Position numbers and translations under genes: made by a program
In this document: positions 8,206 to 15,880 of the stretch, in pieces
Position numbering within the stretch: position 1 is the first letter of the stretch
Layout: every line of letters starts with the position of its first letter
Assembly (NCBI GenBank): GCA_007135395.1
Contig: SLIZ01000027.1
Coordinates: forward strand, 1-34,559
DNA from: Wenzhouxiangellaceae bacterium
GTDB taxonomy: Bacteria; Pseudomonadota; Gammaproteobacteria; Xanthomonadales; Wenzhouxiangellaceae
Length of the DNA stretch: 34,559 nucleotides
Direction: 5' to 3'
Notes under the pieces: generated by a model
The model's input: the letters and a program-made list of their open reading frames with translations, nothing else
What the model was told of the DNA's origin: nothing
Database searches by the model: none

Positions 8206-9948
8206 TTACCCACCTCCCTTGTTCTCCAGTTCATCCAGCAATTCCGATTCCCGGCCCTCCACACCACCGGCCATGTAGCGGCCCACGATTTCCCGGCAAC
8301 GACGGGCATGGCTGCCCAGCAGCACCTTCTTGACCGCAAGAAGCCGCGCCGGGGGCATGCTGAACCCGGTAAAGCCCAGTCCCAGCAGTAGCCGGCTGTA
8401 ACGCAGGTCACCGGCAATTTCCCCGCAGATGGCCAAGGGGCGTTTACGCTCCCGTGACACGCGCACGATACGGCTCAGGGTTTCGAGTACCGCAGGGTGA
8501 CAGGGGTTGTAAAGGTGGTTGACCAGTTCATCCTGCCGGTCGATGGCCAGCAGGTACTGGATCAGGTCGTTTGTCCCGACGGAAAGGAAATCCAGCTCCT
8601 CGGCCAGCGTCTCAATCGCGATGGCCGCAGCCGGAACCTCGATCATGCCCCCCAGGGCGATATCCGGGTCCGTCTTGTGGCCGTCGGTGCGCAAAGACTC
8701 CCGGCATTCGGCAATCAGCTCCCGGACGCGCCGGATTTCCCGGCAAGTGGTAACCATGGGCAGAAGGATCCTTACCGGACCGTGGCTGGCTGCCCGAAGA
8801 ATAGCCATGATCTGCTGGCAGAAAATCTCCGGCATGCTCAGGGACAATCGAAGCCCGCGCAGCCCCAGGGCCGGGTTTGGGCCGGGCATCAGGCCCAGGC
8901 CCGGTGGAAGCTTGTCGGAGCCGGCGTCCAGGGTCCGGATGGTGACCGACCGGCCGCCCATCGCCTCCACGGCGGCCCGGTAGGTTGCGTACTGCTCGTT
9001 CTCGTCGGGAAGGCTGGGTTGCATGAACAGGTATTCGGTGCGCATCAGTCCCACTGCATCGGCCCGGGTCCGGTGTGCCCGCTCGATCTCTGCGGGAAAC
9101 TCGGCGTTGGCCTGGAGGCTGAAGGACTTGCTGTCTGCCGTCCGGGATGGCCGCTGGATAAAGGCGTTGAGTTCGGCCCGGTGGCGCCGGGTATCGGCCT
9201 GTTTGTCCCGGTAATGCCGGGCGATGGCCTCATCGGACCCGGCCAGAACCACGCCGTAGTGGCCGTCCAGGATGACCCGTTCGTCTTCCCGCAGCACCGA
9301 GCAGGCCCGGTGAACGCCCACAACAGTGGGAATCTCCAGGCTGCGGGCCACGATTGCTGCATGGGCCCAGGGACTGCCGTGTTCGGTGACCAGGCCCGCC
9401 ACCTTTCGCTGGTGCAGGATCGCCAGGTCCGCCGGTGACAGGCTCCCGGCGACCACCACGGTGTCTTCCAGGCGGTGGGGGATGCGTTCGGTAATCAGCG
9501 TGGTGGGCTGTTCGGCCAGCTCCCGCTGGACAAGCTGAACCACCTGGTCCACATCCTCCCGCCGTGCCGAAAGGTAGTCATCCTCCATCCGGTCGAACTC
9601 GTTGAGCAGGAACTCCCGTTGGCTGGCCAGGGCCCATTCGGCATTGATCTGGCCGGACTGGATCCGGTCGCAGGCAGCCTGCAGCAGCATGTCGTCGCGC
9701 AACATCATGCGGTGGGCCTCGAGGAACTCCAGGGCGGTCTTGCCGGTTTGTTCATCCAGCCGCACCTGCAGGGTGTTCAGGTAGGCCTCGACCCGGGAAA
9801 CGGCTCCGTGCAGGCGGGATATCTCCGACCGGATATCGGCCTCGTCCAGGTGATATTCGGGAATCTCCAGCTCCCCGGGGGCCAGTCGGTGGACCTTGCC
9901 GGTGGCAATGCCGGAGTTGACCCCGATGCCGGTCAGCGCCAGGATCAT
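8206..9948 (-). CDS. ptsI: PTS enzyme I (phosphoenolpyruvate-protein phosphotransferase)
   Basis: Enzyme I takes phosphate from phosphoenolpyruvate and passes it to HPr. The 580-residue protein has the full EI layout without an N-terminal GAF domain. The order is a helical HPr-binding region (about 30-140), the phosphohistidine domain with H196 in SPWAHAAIVARS, and the PEP-binding TIM barrel. The barrel shows LMRTEYLFM (301-309, R303), EVPAAA, GTNDLIQYLLAIDR (458-471) and C508 in ICGEIAGD. The active-site loop reads TEHGSPWAHAA instead of the common GGRTSHTA form, but the histidine and the following ARSLEIPTVVG are kept. The ATG overlaps the ptsH stop as ATGA, so the two are translationally coupled. 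It is the last gene of the rpoN-PTS series. With no permease nearby, the relay is probably regulatory. Confidence 0.95.
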   Translation of the reverse strand: MILALTGIGVNSGIATGKVHRLAPGELEIPEYHLDEADIRSEISRLHGAVSRVEAYLNTLQVRLDEQTGKTALEFLEAHRMMLRDDMLLQAACDRIQSGQINAEWALASQREFLLNEFDRMEDDYLSARREDVDQVVQLVQRELAEQPTTLITERIPHRLEDTVVVAGSLSPADLAILHQRKVAGLVTEHGSPWAHAAIVARSLEIPTVVGVHRACSVLREDERVILDGHYGVVLAGSDEAIARHYRDKQADTRRHRAELNAFIQRPSRTADSKSFSLQANAEFPAEIERAHRTRADAVGLMRTEYLFMQPSLPDENEQYATYRAAVEAMGGRSVTIRTLDAGSDKLPPGLGLMPGPNPALGLRGLRLSLSMPEIFCQQIMAILRAASHGPVRILLPMVTTCREIRRVRELIAECRESLRTDGHKTDPDIALGGMIEVPAAAIAIETLAEELDFLSVGTNDLIQYLLAIDRQDELVNHLYNPCHPAVLETLSRIVRVSRERKRPLAICGEIAGDLRYSRLLLGLGFTGFSMPPARLLAVKKVLLGSHARRCREIVGRYMAGGVEGRESELLDELENKGGG

Positions 9949-10214
9949 TGCCCTTCTCCGAACCGGTTTTCAATCAAATTCACCAGGGCCTCCATGGCTT
10001 CGTCTTCATCCGGTCCGTCGGATTCCAGCTCCAGCTCGGTACCGCAAGGGGCGGCCAGCATGAGTATGCCCATGATGGATTTGCCGTTTACCCGCTGATG
10101 CTCCTTGCGGATCCAGATTTCCGATTCGTATCCCGTGGCAGTCTGGACCAGCTTGCTGGCTGCCCGAGCGTGGAGCCCGAGCCGGTTGGTCAGCTTGATG
10201 GAGGCGTTCTTCAT
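9945..10214 (-). CDS. ptsH: Phosphocarrier protein HPr (NPr-type)
   Basis: The 89-residue HPr carries phosphate from enzyme I to the EIIA proteins. The active-site histidine is H15 in NRLGLHARAASK. The regulatory site S46 in NGKSIMGIL is also present, which fits the hprK gene in the same cluster: HprK can phosphorylate and dephosphorylate this serine. It thus has two phosphorylation inputs, one from PEP at H15 and one from ATP at S46. Both ends overlap neighbours by 4 nt (ATGA), upstream with the EIIA gene and downstream with ptsI. That points to strict co-translation of the three relay components. Confidence 0.95.
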   Translation of the reverse strand: MKNASIKLTNRLGLHARAASKLVQTATGYESEIWIRKEHQRVNGKSIMGILMLAAPCGTELELESDGPDEDEAMEALVNLIENRFGEGQ

Positions 10215-10588
10215 GCGTTGACTATCCCGTCATGCCCGCCGGCCAGGGCCTTGGCCATGAGGGTTTCCAGGTCGTTACCGGAATAGTTGATGACCTTGAG
10301 CAGCATGGAAAGATTCACGCCCGATACGACCCTGGAGTGTTTTCCGCTGCTGGCTTCCACGGCCAGGTTGTGCGGGGTTGCACCGGGCAGGTCGGTCAGA
10401 ACGATCACCCCGTCGCCCTGGTCGGCAATCTGGATGGCGATGCCGATGGAGTCCCGGGCCTGGGTCGGGTTGGCATCGTAGCGAACAGAGATGGTGTAGA
10501 CCATGGCCGGATGGCCGATGATGGTTTCCGCCTGGCGCACCAGGCAATCCCCCAGCCCGTCATGGGTGACCAGCACGATCGCGGTCAA
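10211..10588 (-). CDS. PTS EIIA component, mannose/fructose/sorbose (EIIA-Man) type
   Basis: This 125-residue protein is a single EIIA-Man domain. It starts with AIVLVTHDGLGDCLV, whose H9 is the phospho-acceptor histidine. DGVIVLTDLPGATPHNLA and VVSGVNLSMLLKVI follow, the usual core of this fold. It receives phosphate from HPr. Free-standing EIIA-Man proteins without the IIB, IIC and IID parts occur in PTS gene clusters of proteobacteria and are thought to be regulatory. The start is TTG at 10588, inferred because it overlaps the rapZ stop as TTGA, has GGGAG upstream inside rapZ, and gives the family N-terminus. A longer frame extends to 10693 but would add about 35 unconserved residues. Confidence 0.88.
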   Translation of the reverse strand: MTAIVLVTHDGLGDCLVRQAETIIGHPAMVYTISVRYDANPTQARDSIGIAIQIADQGDGVIVLTDLPGATPHNLAVEASSGKHSRVVSGVNLSMLLKVINYSGNDLETLMAKALAGGHDGIVNA

Positions 10589-11463
10589 CGTTCCAGCTCC
10601 CGGTGGTGGACCACCGTGGTCAGGCCTTCGCTGGTCAGGGTCTCGGCGATTTTTTCGCTCAGGTAGACCGAGCGGTGCTGCCCGCCGGTACATCCGATGC
10701 CCACGGTTAGGTAGCTTCTCTGGTGTTCGGCATAGCGGGGTATCCAGGTTCGAAGAAAATCCAGGATCGTTTGCAGAAACTCCATCACGATTCCCTGGCG
10801 TTCAAGAAACTCGATGACCGGCTGATGCTGACCGGTCCAGTTGCGCAGCTCCTCTTCCCAGTGGGGATTGGGCAGGCAGCGGGCATCGAACAGCAGGTCC
10901 ACATCCCCCGGCACACCGCGTTTGAAGGCAAAGGATTCGAGCACCAGGGTAGGTGCGCCATCCTGGTCCGGGCGGGAAACGTTTTTCCACACCTGGCGGC
11001 GAAGCTGGTGAATGTTGGTGTCGGAGGTATCGATGACCCAGTCCGCACGGGCCTCCAATGGGGCCAGCAGGTCTCGCTCGTCGGAGATGGCCTCGGACAG
11101 GGAGGCCCCGGTTTCGGTCATCGGGTGACGGCGCCGGGTTTCGCTGAACCGGCGCAGGAGGATGGAATCTTCGGCGGTCAGAAACAGGAGTCTGGCCTCG
11201 ATCCGCGCATCGATCTGGTCCAGGTGGTCTGTCAGTCGGCTGAGTTCAGGGGCTCGGGAGCGGGCATCGACCCCGATCGCCACGTAGCGATACAGTTCGG
11301 CGCGCTGACCTATGGTCTCGATAAAATCCGGGATCAGGCTGGGCGGGAGGTTATCGACGCAGAAATACCCGAGATCCTCCAGCGCGTCGAGTGCCACCGA
11401 CTTGCCACTGCCGGACATTCCGCTGGTCACGATCAGCTGAATCGGTCGATCCTGGTCGCTCAT
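10585..11463 (-). CDS. rapZ: RNase adapter protein RapZ
   Basis: RapZ (formerly YvcJ/YhbJ) is a nucleotide- and RNA-binding protein. In E. coli it senses glucosamine-6-phosphate and guides RNase E to the small RNA GlmZ. The 292-residue protein has a Walker A motif GMSGSGKS (15-22), LEDLGYFCVDNLPPSLI, and the conserved C-terminal block GIGCTGGQHRSVYLSE, whose fold is linked to RNA and metabolite binding. E. coli RapZ has 284 residues. I start at ATG 11463, 7 bp after the hprK stop. An upstream ATG at 11505 would overlap hprK and add 14 unconserved residues. Whether a GlmZ-like target exists in this organism cannot be told from the window. Confidence 0.95.
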   Translation of the reverse strand: MSDQDRPIQLIVTSGMSGSGKSVALDALEDLGYFCVDNLPPSLIPDFIETIGQRAELYRYVAIGVDARSRAPELSRLTDHLDQIDARIEARLLFLTAEDSILLRRFSETRRRHPMTETGASLSEAISDERDLLAPLEARADWVIDTSDTNIHQLRRQVWKNVSRPDQDGAPTLVLESFAFKRGVPGDVDLLFDARCLPNPHWEEELRNWTGQHQPVIEFLERQGIVMEFLQTILDFLRTWIPRYAEHQRSYLTVGIGCTGGQHRSVYLSEKIAETLTSEGLTTVVHHRELER

Positions 11464-11470
11464 CGGCGTC

Positions 11471-12415
11471 CTATCGCTCGCGCATAAGGTAGGAATGTCT
11501 TTCAATAAATTCGGCGGCTGCGTCGAAGCCCTTCATCTTGAGCATGAAATCCCTTACTGCGGCCTCCACGATCACCGCCAGGTTCCGTCCGGCCAGTACC
11601 GGCAGGGTGATCTGGGGAATTTCCAGATCCAGTACCTGACGCTTGGACAGGTCGCCGGCCAGTCGGTTTCCGCCGCTGTCGGCAGGCCCCTCTCCGGGTA
11701 GATTGAGATGGATGATCAGGCGCAGGAACTTGTTGGCCTTGACTGCGCTGTCGCCAAACATTTCCCGGACGTTGAGAATGCCCAGCCCGCGAACCTCAAG
11801 GCAATCTCGCAGGACGGCAGGGCAGGTCCCGTCGATGATTTCCGGCGAGATCTGGGTGAATTCCGGTGCATCGTCGGCGATCAGTCGATGGCCCCGGGTC
11901 AGAAGCTCCAGGGCCAGTTCGCTCTTGCCGCAGCCGGGCTCGCCGGTGATCAGGACCCCGATGGTAAAAACTTCCATGAATACTCCATGGAGCGAGATTC
12001 TCCGGGCCAGGGTCCGGGAAACCTGGTACTCGAGAAAGGCAACCAGCTCGTAGCTTGGAATCGGCGTGGAAAACAGGGGGGTGCAGGTTTCCCGGGCTGC
12101 GTCGATCAAATCGTCGGGGACCGACAGGTCATTGGCCACCATGAGCGCCACCGGCTGACTGTCGAACATCCGGGCTACCGTTTCCCAGCGAAGCTTGGCG
12201 TCCAGGCCGTCCAACCACTGGTTTTCCTCGACGCCGAGGACCTGGATATCGTTGGGATGGATCAGGCTGAGGTAGCCGACCAGGGAGCGCCGGGCCTGGA
12301 TGCTGGCGGAACTGACCTTGCGGGAATCCCCCGAATCCCGGCCCGCAATCCAGTTGAGTTCCAGTCGGTCCCGGTAACGCTTGAACAACTCCTGGGCGCT
12401 GAGCGTGCGTTCCAC
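11471..12415 (-). CDS. hprK: HPr kinase/phosphorylase
   Basis: HprK phosphorylates HPr at Ser46 with ATP and removes that phosphate with inorganic phosphate. The 314-residue protein has the N-terminal regulatory domain (about 1-130) and the P-loop kinase domain. The latter shows SLHGVF (H143), Walker A GEPGCGKS (158-165), HRLIADDAPEF, and the HprK family signature EVRGLGILNVREMFG (207-221). GTG at 12415 lies 4 bp after the ptsN stop. E. coli lacks this gene; it sits in the same cluster in many alpha-, beta- and some gammaproteobacteria. The S46 site kept in the HPr encoded 1.3 kb downstream gives it an obvious substrate. Confidence 0.95.
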   Translation of the reverse strand: MERTLSAQELFKRYRDRLELNWIAGRDSGDSRKVSSASIQARRSLVGYLSLIHPNDIQVLGVEENQWLDGLDAKLRWETVARMFDSQPVALMVANDLSVPDDLIDAARETCTPLFSTPIPSYELVAFLEYQVSRTLARRISLHGVFMEVFTIGVLITGEPGCGKSELALELLTRGHRLIADDAPEFTQISPEIIDGTCPAVLRDCLEVRGLGILNVREMFGDSAVKANKFLRLIIHLNLPGEGPADSGGNRLAGDLSKRQVLDLEIPQITLPVLAGRNLAVIVEAAVRDFMLKMKGFDAAAEFIERHSYLMRER

Positions 12416-12419
12416 CGGA

Positions 12420-12878
12420 TCAGCCCGAAGGGTCCCTTGACAGCTCCTCCAGAATCTCCTGGGGCGTGCTGGCTGCCCTCAGGGACGCGCGGCGCTCTTC
12501 ATCGGCAAAGATTTCGGCGATTTCCGACAGCAGCTTGATATGCGTATTGGTGCACTCCGATGGCACGACAAGGGCGAAGAACAGGTCCACCGGCTCACTG
12601 TCGGGTGCATCGAATCCGATGCCCTTGGTCAGCCGGATGAGCGCCCCGATTACTTCATCCTGTTCATCCGGGCGGCCATGGGGAATTGCCACGCCATGGC
12701 CCAGCCCGGTACTGCCCAGCCTTTCCCGCTGGCAAAGGCTTTCGAAAATAGCCCGGGCATGGGCCCCGTCGGAAGGCGCGGCCAGCAGTTTGCTGGCCTT
12801 TTCCAGCAGGATCTTCTTGCTTGATGCCGAACTGTCGATGGAAATTCGGTCGGCGGCAAGAACGTCTGAGAGTTGCAT
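12420..12878 (-). CDS. ptsN: PTS nitrogen-regulatory EIIA (EIIA-Ntr)
   Basis: EIIA-Ntr is the terminal phospho-acceptor of the PTS-Ntr relay and does not transport sugar. Depending on its phosphorylation it binds potassium transport regulators and other targets. The 152-residue protein has the EIIA-fructose fold with H67 in GHGVAIPHGR as the phosphorylated histidine, followed by FDAPDSEPVDLFFALVVP. The gene lies between hpf and hprK as in related genomes. The start at 12878 has only an A-rich leader (AAAAAAAGA) and no Shine-Dalgarno sequence. A small hairpin lies just upstream (12894-12908). Confidence 0.95.
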   Translation of the reverse strand: MQLSDVLAADRISIDSSASSKKILLEKASKLLAAPSDGAHARAIFESLCQRERLGSTGLGHGVAIPHGRPDEQDEVIGALIRLTKGIGFDAPDSEPVDLFFALVVPSECTNTHIKLLSEIAEIFADEERRASLRAASTPQEILEELSRDPSG

Positions 12879-12893
12879 TCTTTTTTTACCGGA

Positions 12894-12908
12894 TTTCGTG
12901 CTACGAAA
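12894..12908 (-). other. Short hairpin in the ptsN leader
   Basis: TTTCGT (12894-12899) and ACGAAA (12903-12908) form a 6-bp stem around a 3-nt loop, 15 bp before the ptsN start and close to an A-rich run. It lacks a T-run on either strand, so it is not a normal terminator. It could influence ptsN translation or mRNA processing; this is a guess. Confidence 0.35.
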
Positions 12909-12925
12909 GCCGCGAATTGTACGCC

Positions 12926-13252
12926 TTATCCGGCCTGAATGGAGCGATTCGCGGCCCGGTGATGGTCCGTCACCTTGGATTTGTGTTTGCGCACCTGCCG
13001 GTCCAGTTTGTCGACCATGGCATCGATGGCCGCGTACATGTCGTCAGAGGTCGCAGTGGCGTTGAGGTCATTGGTCCGCCCGCCAACGGCCAGTGTCGCC
13101 TCGGCGGTATGTTCAAGTCTTTCCAGTCGCAGTACCACGTGGGCACCGATCAGGTTGCCGAAGTGGCGTTCGATCCGTTCCATCTTCTCGTTCACGTAGG
13201 CGCGCAGGGCCTGGGTAAGTTCAACATGATGACCCGTGATTTCAATCTGCAT
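12926..13252 (-). CDS. hpf: Ribosome hibernation-promoting factor, short form
   Basis: The 108-residue protein binds the 30S decoding region and helps form inactive 100S ribosomes in stationary phase. It starts MQIEITGHHVELTQALRAYV and contains the RLERLEHTAEATL and DDMYAAIDAMVDKLDRQ segments typical of HPF/YhbH, with a basic tail (KHKSKVTDHHR). It lacks the extra C-terminal dimerisation domain of long HPF. GAGGA lies 6 nt before the ATG. As in E. coli it lies directly after rpoN and before ptsN, here with a 227-bp spacer from rpoN that may hold its own promoter. Confidence 0.95.
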   Translation of the reverse strand: MQIEITGHHVELTQALRAYVNEKMERIERHFGNLIGAHVVLRLERLEHTAEATLAVGGRTNDLNATATSDDMYAAIDAMVDKLDRQVRKHKSKVTDHHRAANRSIQAG

Positions 13253-13479
13253 GGAAGTTCCTCGAAAAGTTCTGTTAATGATTGGCCGCTCTGCCCGAAA
13301 TCCTCAGGGCATGCGGGGCTGGCTGTCGCCGGCTGGCCGGTGCGTTGGCTGCATCTCCTCATACCCCATATTATCGATTGCGGGCGTGGATTCCAATACA
13401 TCCGGTTGGCCGGCCTGGTTGGAAAAGCTGGCTTCCCTAGCTGAGACGGCTGTCGTTGCGGCAGGTTCCGGCAATCGGT
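13253..13479. other. 227-bp rpoN-hpf spacer without a gene
   Basis: I see no convincing coding sequence here. On the minus strand it carries the hpf ribosome-binding site and an AT-richer patch near 13370-13380 (TAATAT) that could be a -10 element for hpf. A search by eye for a GG-N10-GC sigma-54 promoter found only near-misses with 11-nt spacing. Confidence 0.4.
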
Positions 13480-14910
13480 TCAGGCCGTGGCGGAAAACCG
13501 GTTGATCCGGCGGCGGGCCGCGGATGTGGGAATGCCAAGTTGTTCCCGATACTTGGCCACGGTCCGCCGGGCGGCAAGAATCCCGGTTTCGGCCAGGGTG
13601 TCGGCCAGGGCCTGGTCACTCAAGGGTTTGCCCACCGGCTCCTCGGCGATCAGTTTTCGGATGCGCTCCTTGACCGCCGTCGCCGAGATTTCCTCACCGT
13701 TGGCCAGGGGCACGGAACTGGAGAAGAAGTACTTGAGCTCGAAGGTCCCCCGGGGGGTATGGACGTATTTCTGGGTGGTGGCCCGGGAGACCGTGGATTC
13801 GTGGATGTCGAGAGCTTCGGAGATCTGCCGCTGGACCAGGGGGCGCATGCCGGCTTCTCCGTGTTCGAGAAAATCCGGCTGGCGTTCCAGGATGGCCCGG
13901 GTCACCGAGACCAGGGTATTGTTGCGAAGCTCCAGGCCGGCAATCAGCCAGCGTGCCTCCTGGAGCCGCTCCTTGAGGTATTTCGCATCCTCGCCACTGG
14001 TTTTCTTGATCAGGCTGACGTAGTAGTCATTGAGTTTCAGCCCAGGGTCATTTTCCGGATTGAGCGTCAGGTGCCAGCCCTCCGGGCCCGGATGAATATA
14101 GACGTCCGGGGCGATGTAGTTGGATTCGTCCAGCCCGAAGCGGGATCCCGGGCGCGGGTCCAGGGATCGGATTAGCGCTACTGCGCCAGCTACGGCTTGT
14201 TCGGCAAATCCGGTTGCGTGCTGCAGCGCTTTCAGATTCTGCCTGGCCAGCAGCTCCAGGTGCTGCTCCACGATGCGCTCGGCCAGGCCGCGCCAGGGAA
14301 CGTGCCCGGGCAGCGCCTGAAGCTGGACAGCCAGGCATTCGGCCAGGTTCCGGCTGGCAACCCCGACTGGCTCGAAACTCTGAATTCGGCGAAGGACGGC
14401 GGCGACTTCTTCCCGGCTGACCAGAAGTTCCGGTGCAAGGCTGATCCGGATGGTGTCCAGGTCGTCGACCAGGTAGCCGGCATCGTCCAGGGCAAAGATG
14501 ATGGCCCGGGCAATGGCCTCGTCGGTCTCCGTAAACGATGACAGGTTCAGTTGCCACAGCAGATGCTGGATCAGACTGTCTGCGGATTTGTCCTCGGCAA
14601 ACTGGTCCAGGGAGTTTTCCGCCGGGCCGGCCGGGGAAAAGCCTTCGGGCAGGTCGGACCAGTCCTCGAAACTGTCGTCAAACTCGAATTCCTCCTTCCC
14701 TTCGGTGCTGTCGGTCGACTCCGGGGCTTCCTCGTCGGTCTCGGTGCCGGATTCTTCCTGCTCCAGCAGGGGATTGGATTCGAGCAGTTCGGTGATGTGG
14801 TCCTTGAGTTCAAGCCGATTGAGCTGCAGAAGCCGGATGGCCTGGCGCAACTGGGGGGCAAGCTTGAGCTTTTGTCCCAGGCGGAGCTGAAGTTTCGGAC
14901 CGGCGTTCAT
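13480..14910 (-). CDS. rpoN: RNA polymerase sigma-54 factor
   Basis: Sigma-54 directs RNA polymerase to -24/-12 promoters and needs AAA+ activators to open them. The 476-residue protein begins with region I (LKLAPQLRQAIRLLQLNRLE), rich in Gln and Leu. An acidic region II follows (about 50-110, long runs of E and D), then the core-binding domain and the HTH. The C-terminal RpoN box ARRTVAKYRE (447-456) recognises the -24 element. KYVHTPRGTFELKYFFSS is also present as in the family. The start fits the conserved N-terminus. Upstream is the 170-bp palindrome, which separates it from lptB. A TAGAAT hexamer close before the ATG might be a -10 element, but no well-spaced -35 was found. Confidence 0.97.
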   Translation of the reverse strand: MNAGPKLQLRLGQKLKLAPQLRQAIRLLQLNRLELKDHITELLESNPLLEQEESGTETDEEAPESTDSTEGKEEFEFDDSFEDWSDLPEGFSPAGPAENSLDQFAEDKSADSLIQHLLWQLNLSSFTETDEAIARAIIFALDDAGYLVDDLDTIRISLAPELLVSREEVAAVLRRIQSFEPVGVASRNLAECLAVQLQALPGHVPWRGLAERIVEQHLELLARQNLKALQHATGFAEQAVAGAVALIRSLDPRPGSRFGLDESNYIAPDVYIHPGPEGWHLTLNPENDPGLKLNDYYVSLIKKTSGEDAKYLKERLQEARWLIAGLELRNNTLVSVTRAILERQPDFLEHGEAGMRPLVQRQISEALDIHESTVSRATTQKYVHTPRGTFELKYFFSSSVPLANGEEISATAVKERIRKLIAEEPVGKPLSDQALADTLAETGILAARRTVAKYREQLGIPTSAARRRINRFSATA

Positions 14911-14919
14911 GGGCCCATT

Positions 14920-15089
14920 CTAGTGTACCCCGCCGCTCATTCTGCAACTTTCAGCGAGTCGGAAAGCGCTTGGCTGCAAGGCAGGTCTCGCAGGGAATGG
15001 CCGTAGCCCTTTCCAAGAGACATAACGCCGCAGATGAGTGCTTTCCGGCTCGCCCTGAATGTTACAGAATGAGTGGCGGGGTTCACTGG
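14920..15089. repeat. Near-perfect 170-bp palindrome (MITE/ERIC-like or structured RNA)
   Basis: Arm 14927-14954 pairs with 15055-15082 (25 Watson-Crick, one G-U, two mismatches of 28). Arm 14955-14970 pairs with 15037-15052 (14 Watson-Crick, two G-U of 16) after a 2-nt bulge. Pairing goes on inward with GTCTC (14985-14989) and GAGAC (15017-15021), then GGAA and TTCC, to a CGTA loop at 15002-15005. Weaker matching extends outward to 14920 and 15089. The G-U pairs occur when the + strand is read as RNA; on the minus strand those positions become C-A mismatches. It fills most of the lptB-rpoN spacer. Confidence 0.8.
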
Positions 15090-15148
15090 CGCCGGGCGGG
15101 GGGATTGGGTTGAGCGGGACGGCTAGGGAGGAATTCCGGTGTTTTTGT

Positions 15149-15880
15149 TCAGAGCCTGAAATCCCGGCCCAGGTAGACGTTTCTTACATCCTCGTTGTCG
15201 AGGACCTGTGCCGGTGTGCCCTGGGTCATGACCTGGCCGTCGGAAATGATGTAGGCCCGGTCGCAGATGCCCAGGGTTTCGCGCACATTGTGGTCGGTGA
15301 TCAGGATGCCGATGTCCCGTTCCTTGAGCTGGCGGACGATGCGCTGGATTTCGGTCACGGAGATCGGGTCGACACCGGCAAAGGGTTCGTCAAGCAGGAC
15401 GAACCGGGGATTGGCCGCCAGGGCCCGGGCGATTTCCACCCGGCGACGCTCGCCTCCGGAAAGGCTCACGCCCATCTGGTCATGAAGGTGTTCGACATGC
15501 AGTTCGCTCATCAGCCGACCCAGTTCGGCTTCCCGTTCCGAGCGGTTCAGGTCCCGGCGCAATTCCAGGATGGCCAGAATGTTGTTGCGTACCGACAGCT
15601 TGCGAAAGATCGAAGCCTCCTGGGGCAGGTACCCCAGGCCCTTGCGGGCCCGCTGATGCATGTTGGCCCGCGTAATTTCGGCTCCGTCGAGCAGGATTTT
15701 TCCACCGTCGGCGGCCACCAGCCCCACGACCATGTAAAAACAGGTGGTTTTGCCTGCGCCGTTGGGACCGAGCAGGCCGACGATCTCACCCTGACGTACC
15801 TCCAGGCTTACCCCCCGGACGACTTCGCGGCCCCGGTAGCGCTTGACGAGTCCCTCGGTCTGAAGCATCGACTCAGTCAT
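15149..15880 (-). CDS. lptB: LPS export ABC transporter ATPase
   Basis: LptB is the cytoplasmic ATPase that, with LptF and LptG, extracts LPS from the inner membrane and pushes it to the outer membrane. The 243-residue protein (E. coli 241) shows Walker A GPNGAGKT (38-45), the Q-loop at Q87 in GYLPQEASIF, the signature LSGGE (140-144), Walker B VLLDEP (D164, E165), and the switch histidine H197. Start ATG 15880 overlaps the lptA stop by 8 nt; a further upstream ATG at 15916 would give an unconserved extension. lptF and lptG are not in the window, as usual for these genes. Confidence 0.96.
   Translation of the reverse strand: MTESMLQTEGLVKRYRGREVVRGVSLEVRQGEIVGLLGPNGAGKTTCFYMVVGLVAADGGKILLDGAEITRANMHQRARKGLGYLPQEASIFRKLSVRNNILAILELRRDLNRSEREAELGRLMSELHVEHLHDQMGVSLSGGERRRVEIARALAANPRFVLLDEPFAGVDPISVTEIQRIVRQLKERDIGILITDHNVRETLGICDRAYIISDGQVMTQGTPAQVLDNEDVRNVYLGRDFRL

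Noticed and set aside
13253-13479. Sigma-54 promoter for hpf
   Set aside because: Candidates have GG and GC separated by 11 nt instead of 10, so they do not fit the -24/-12 consensus.
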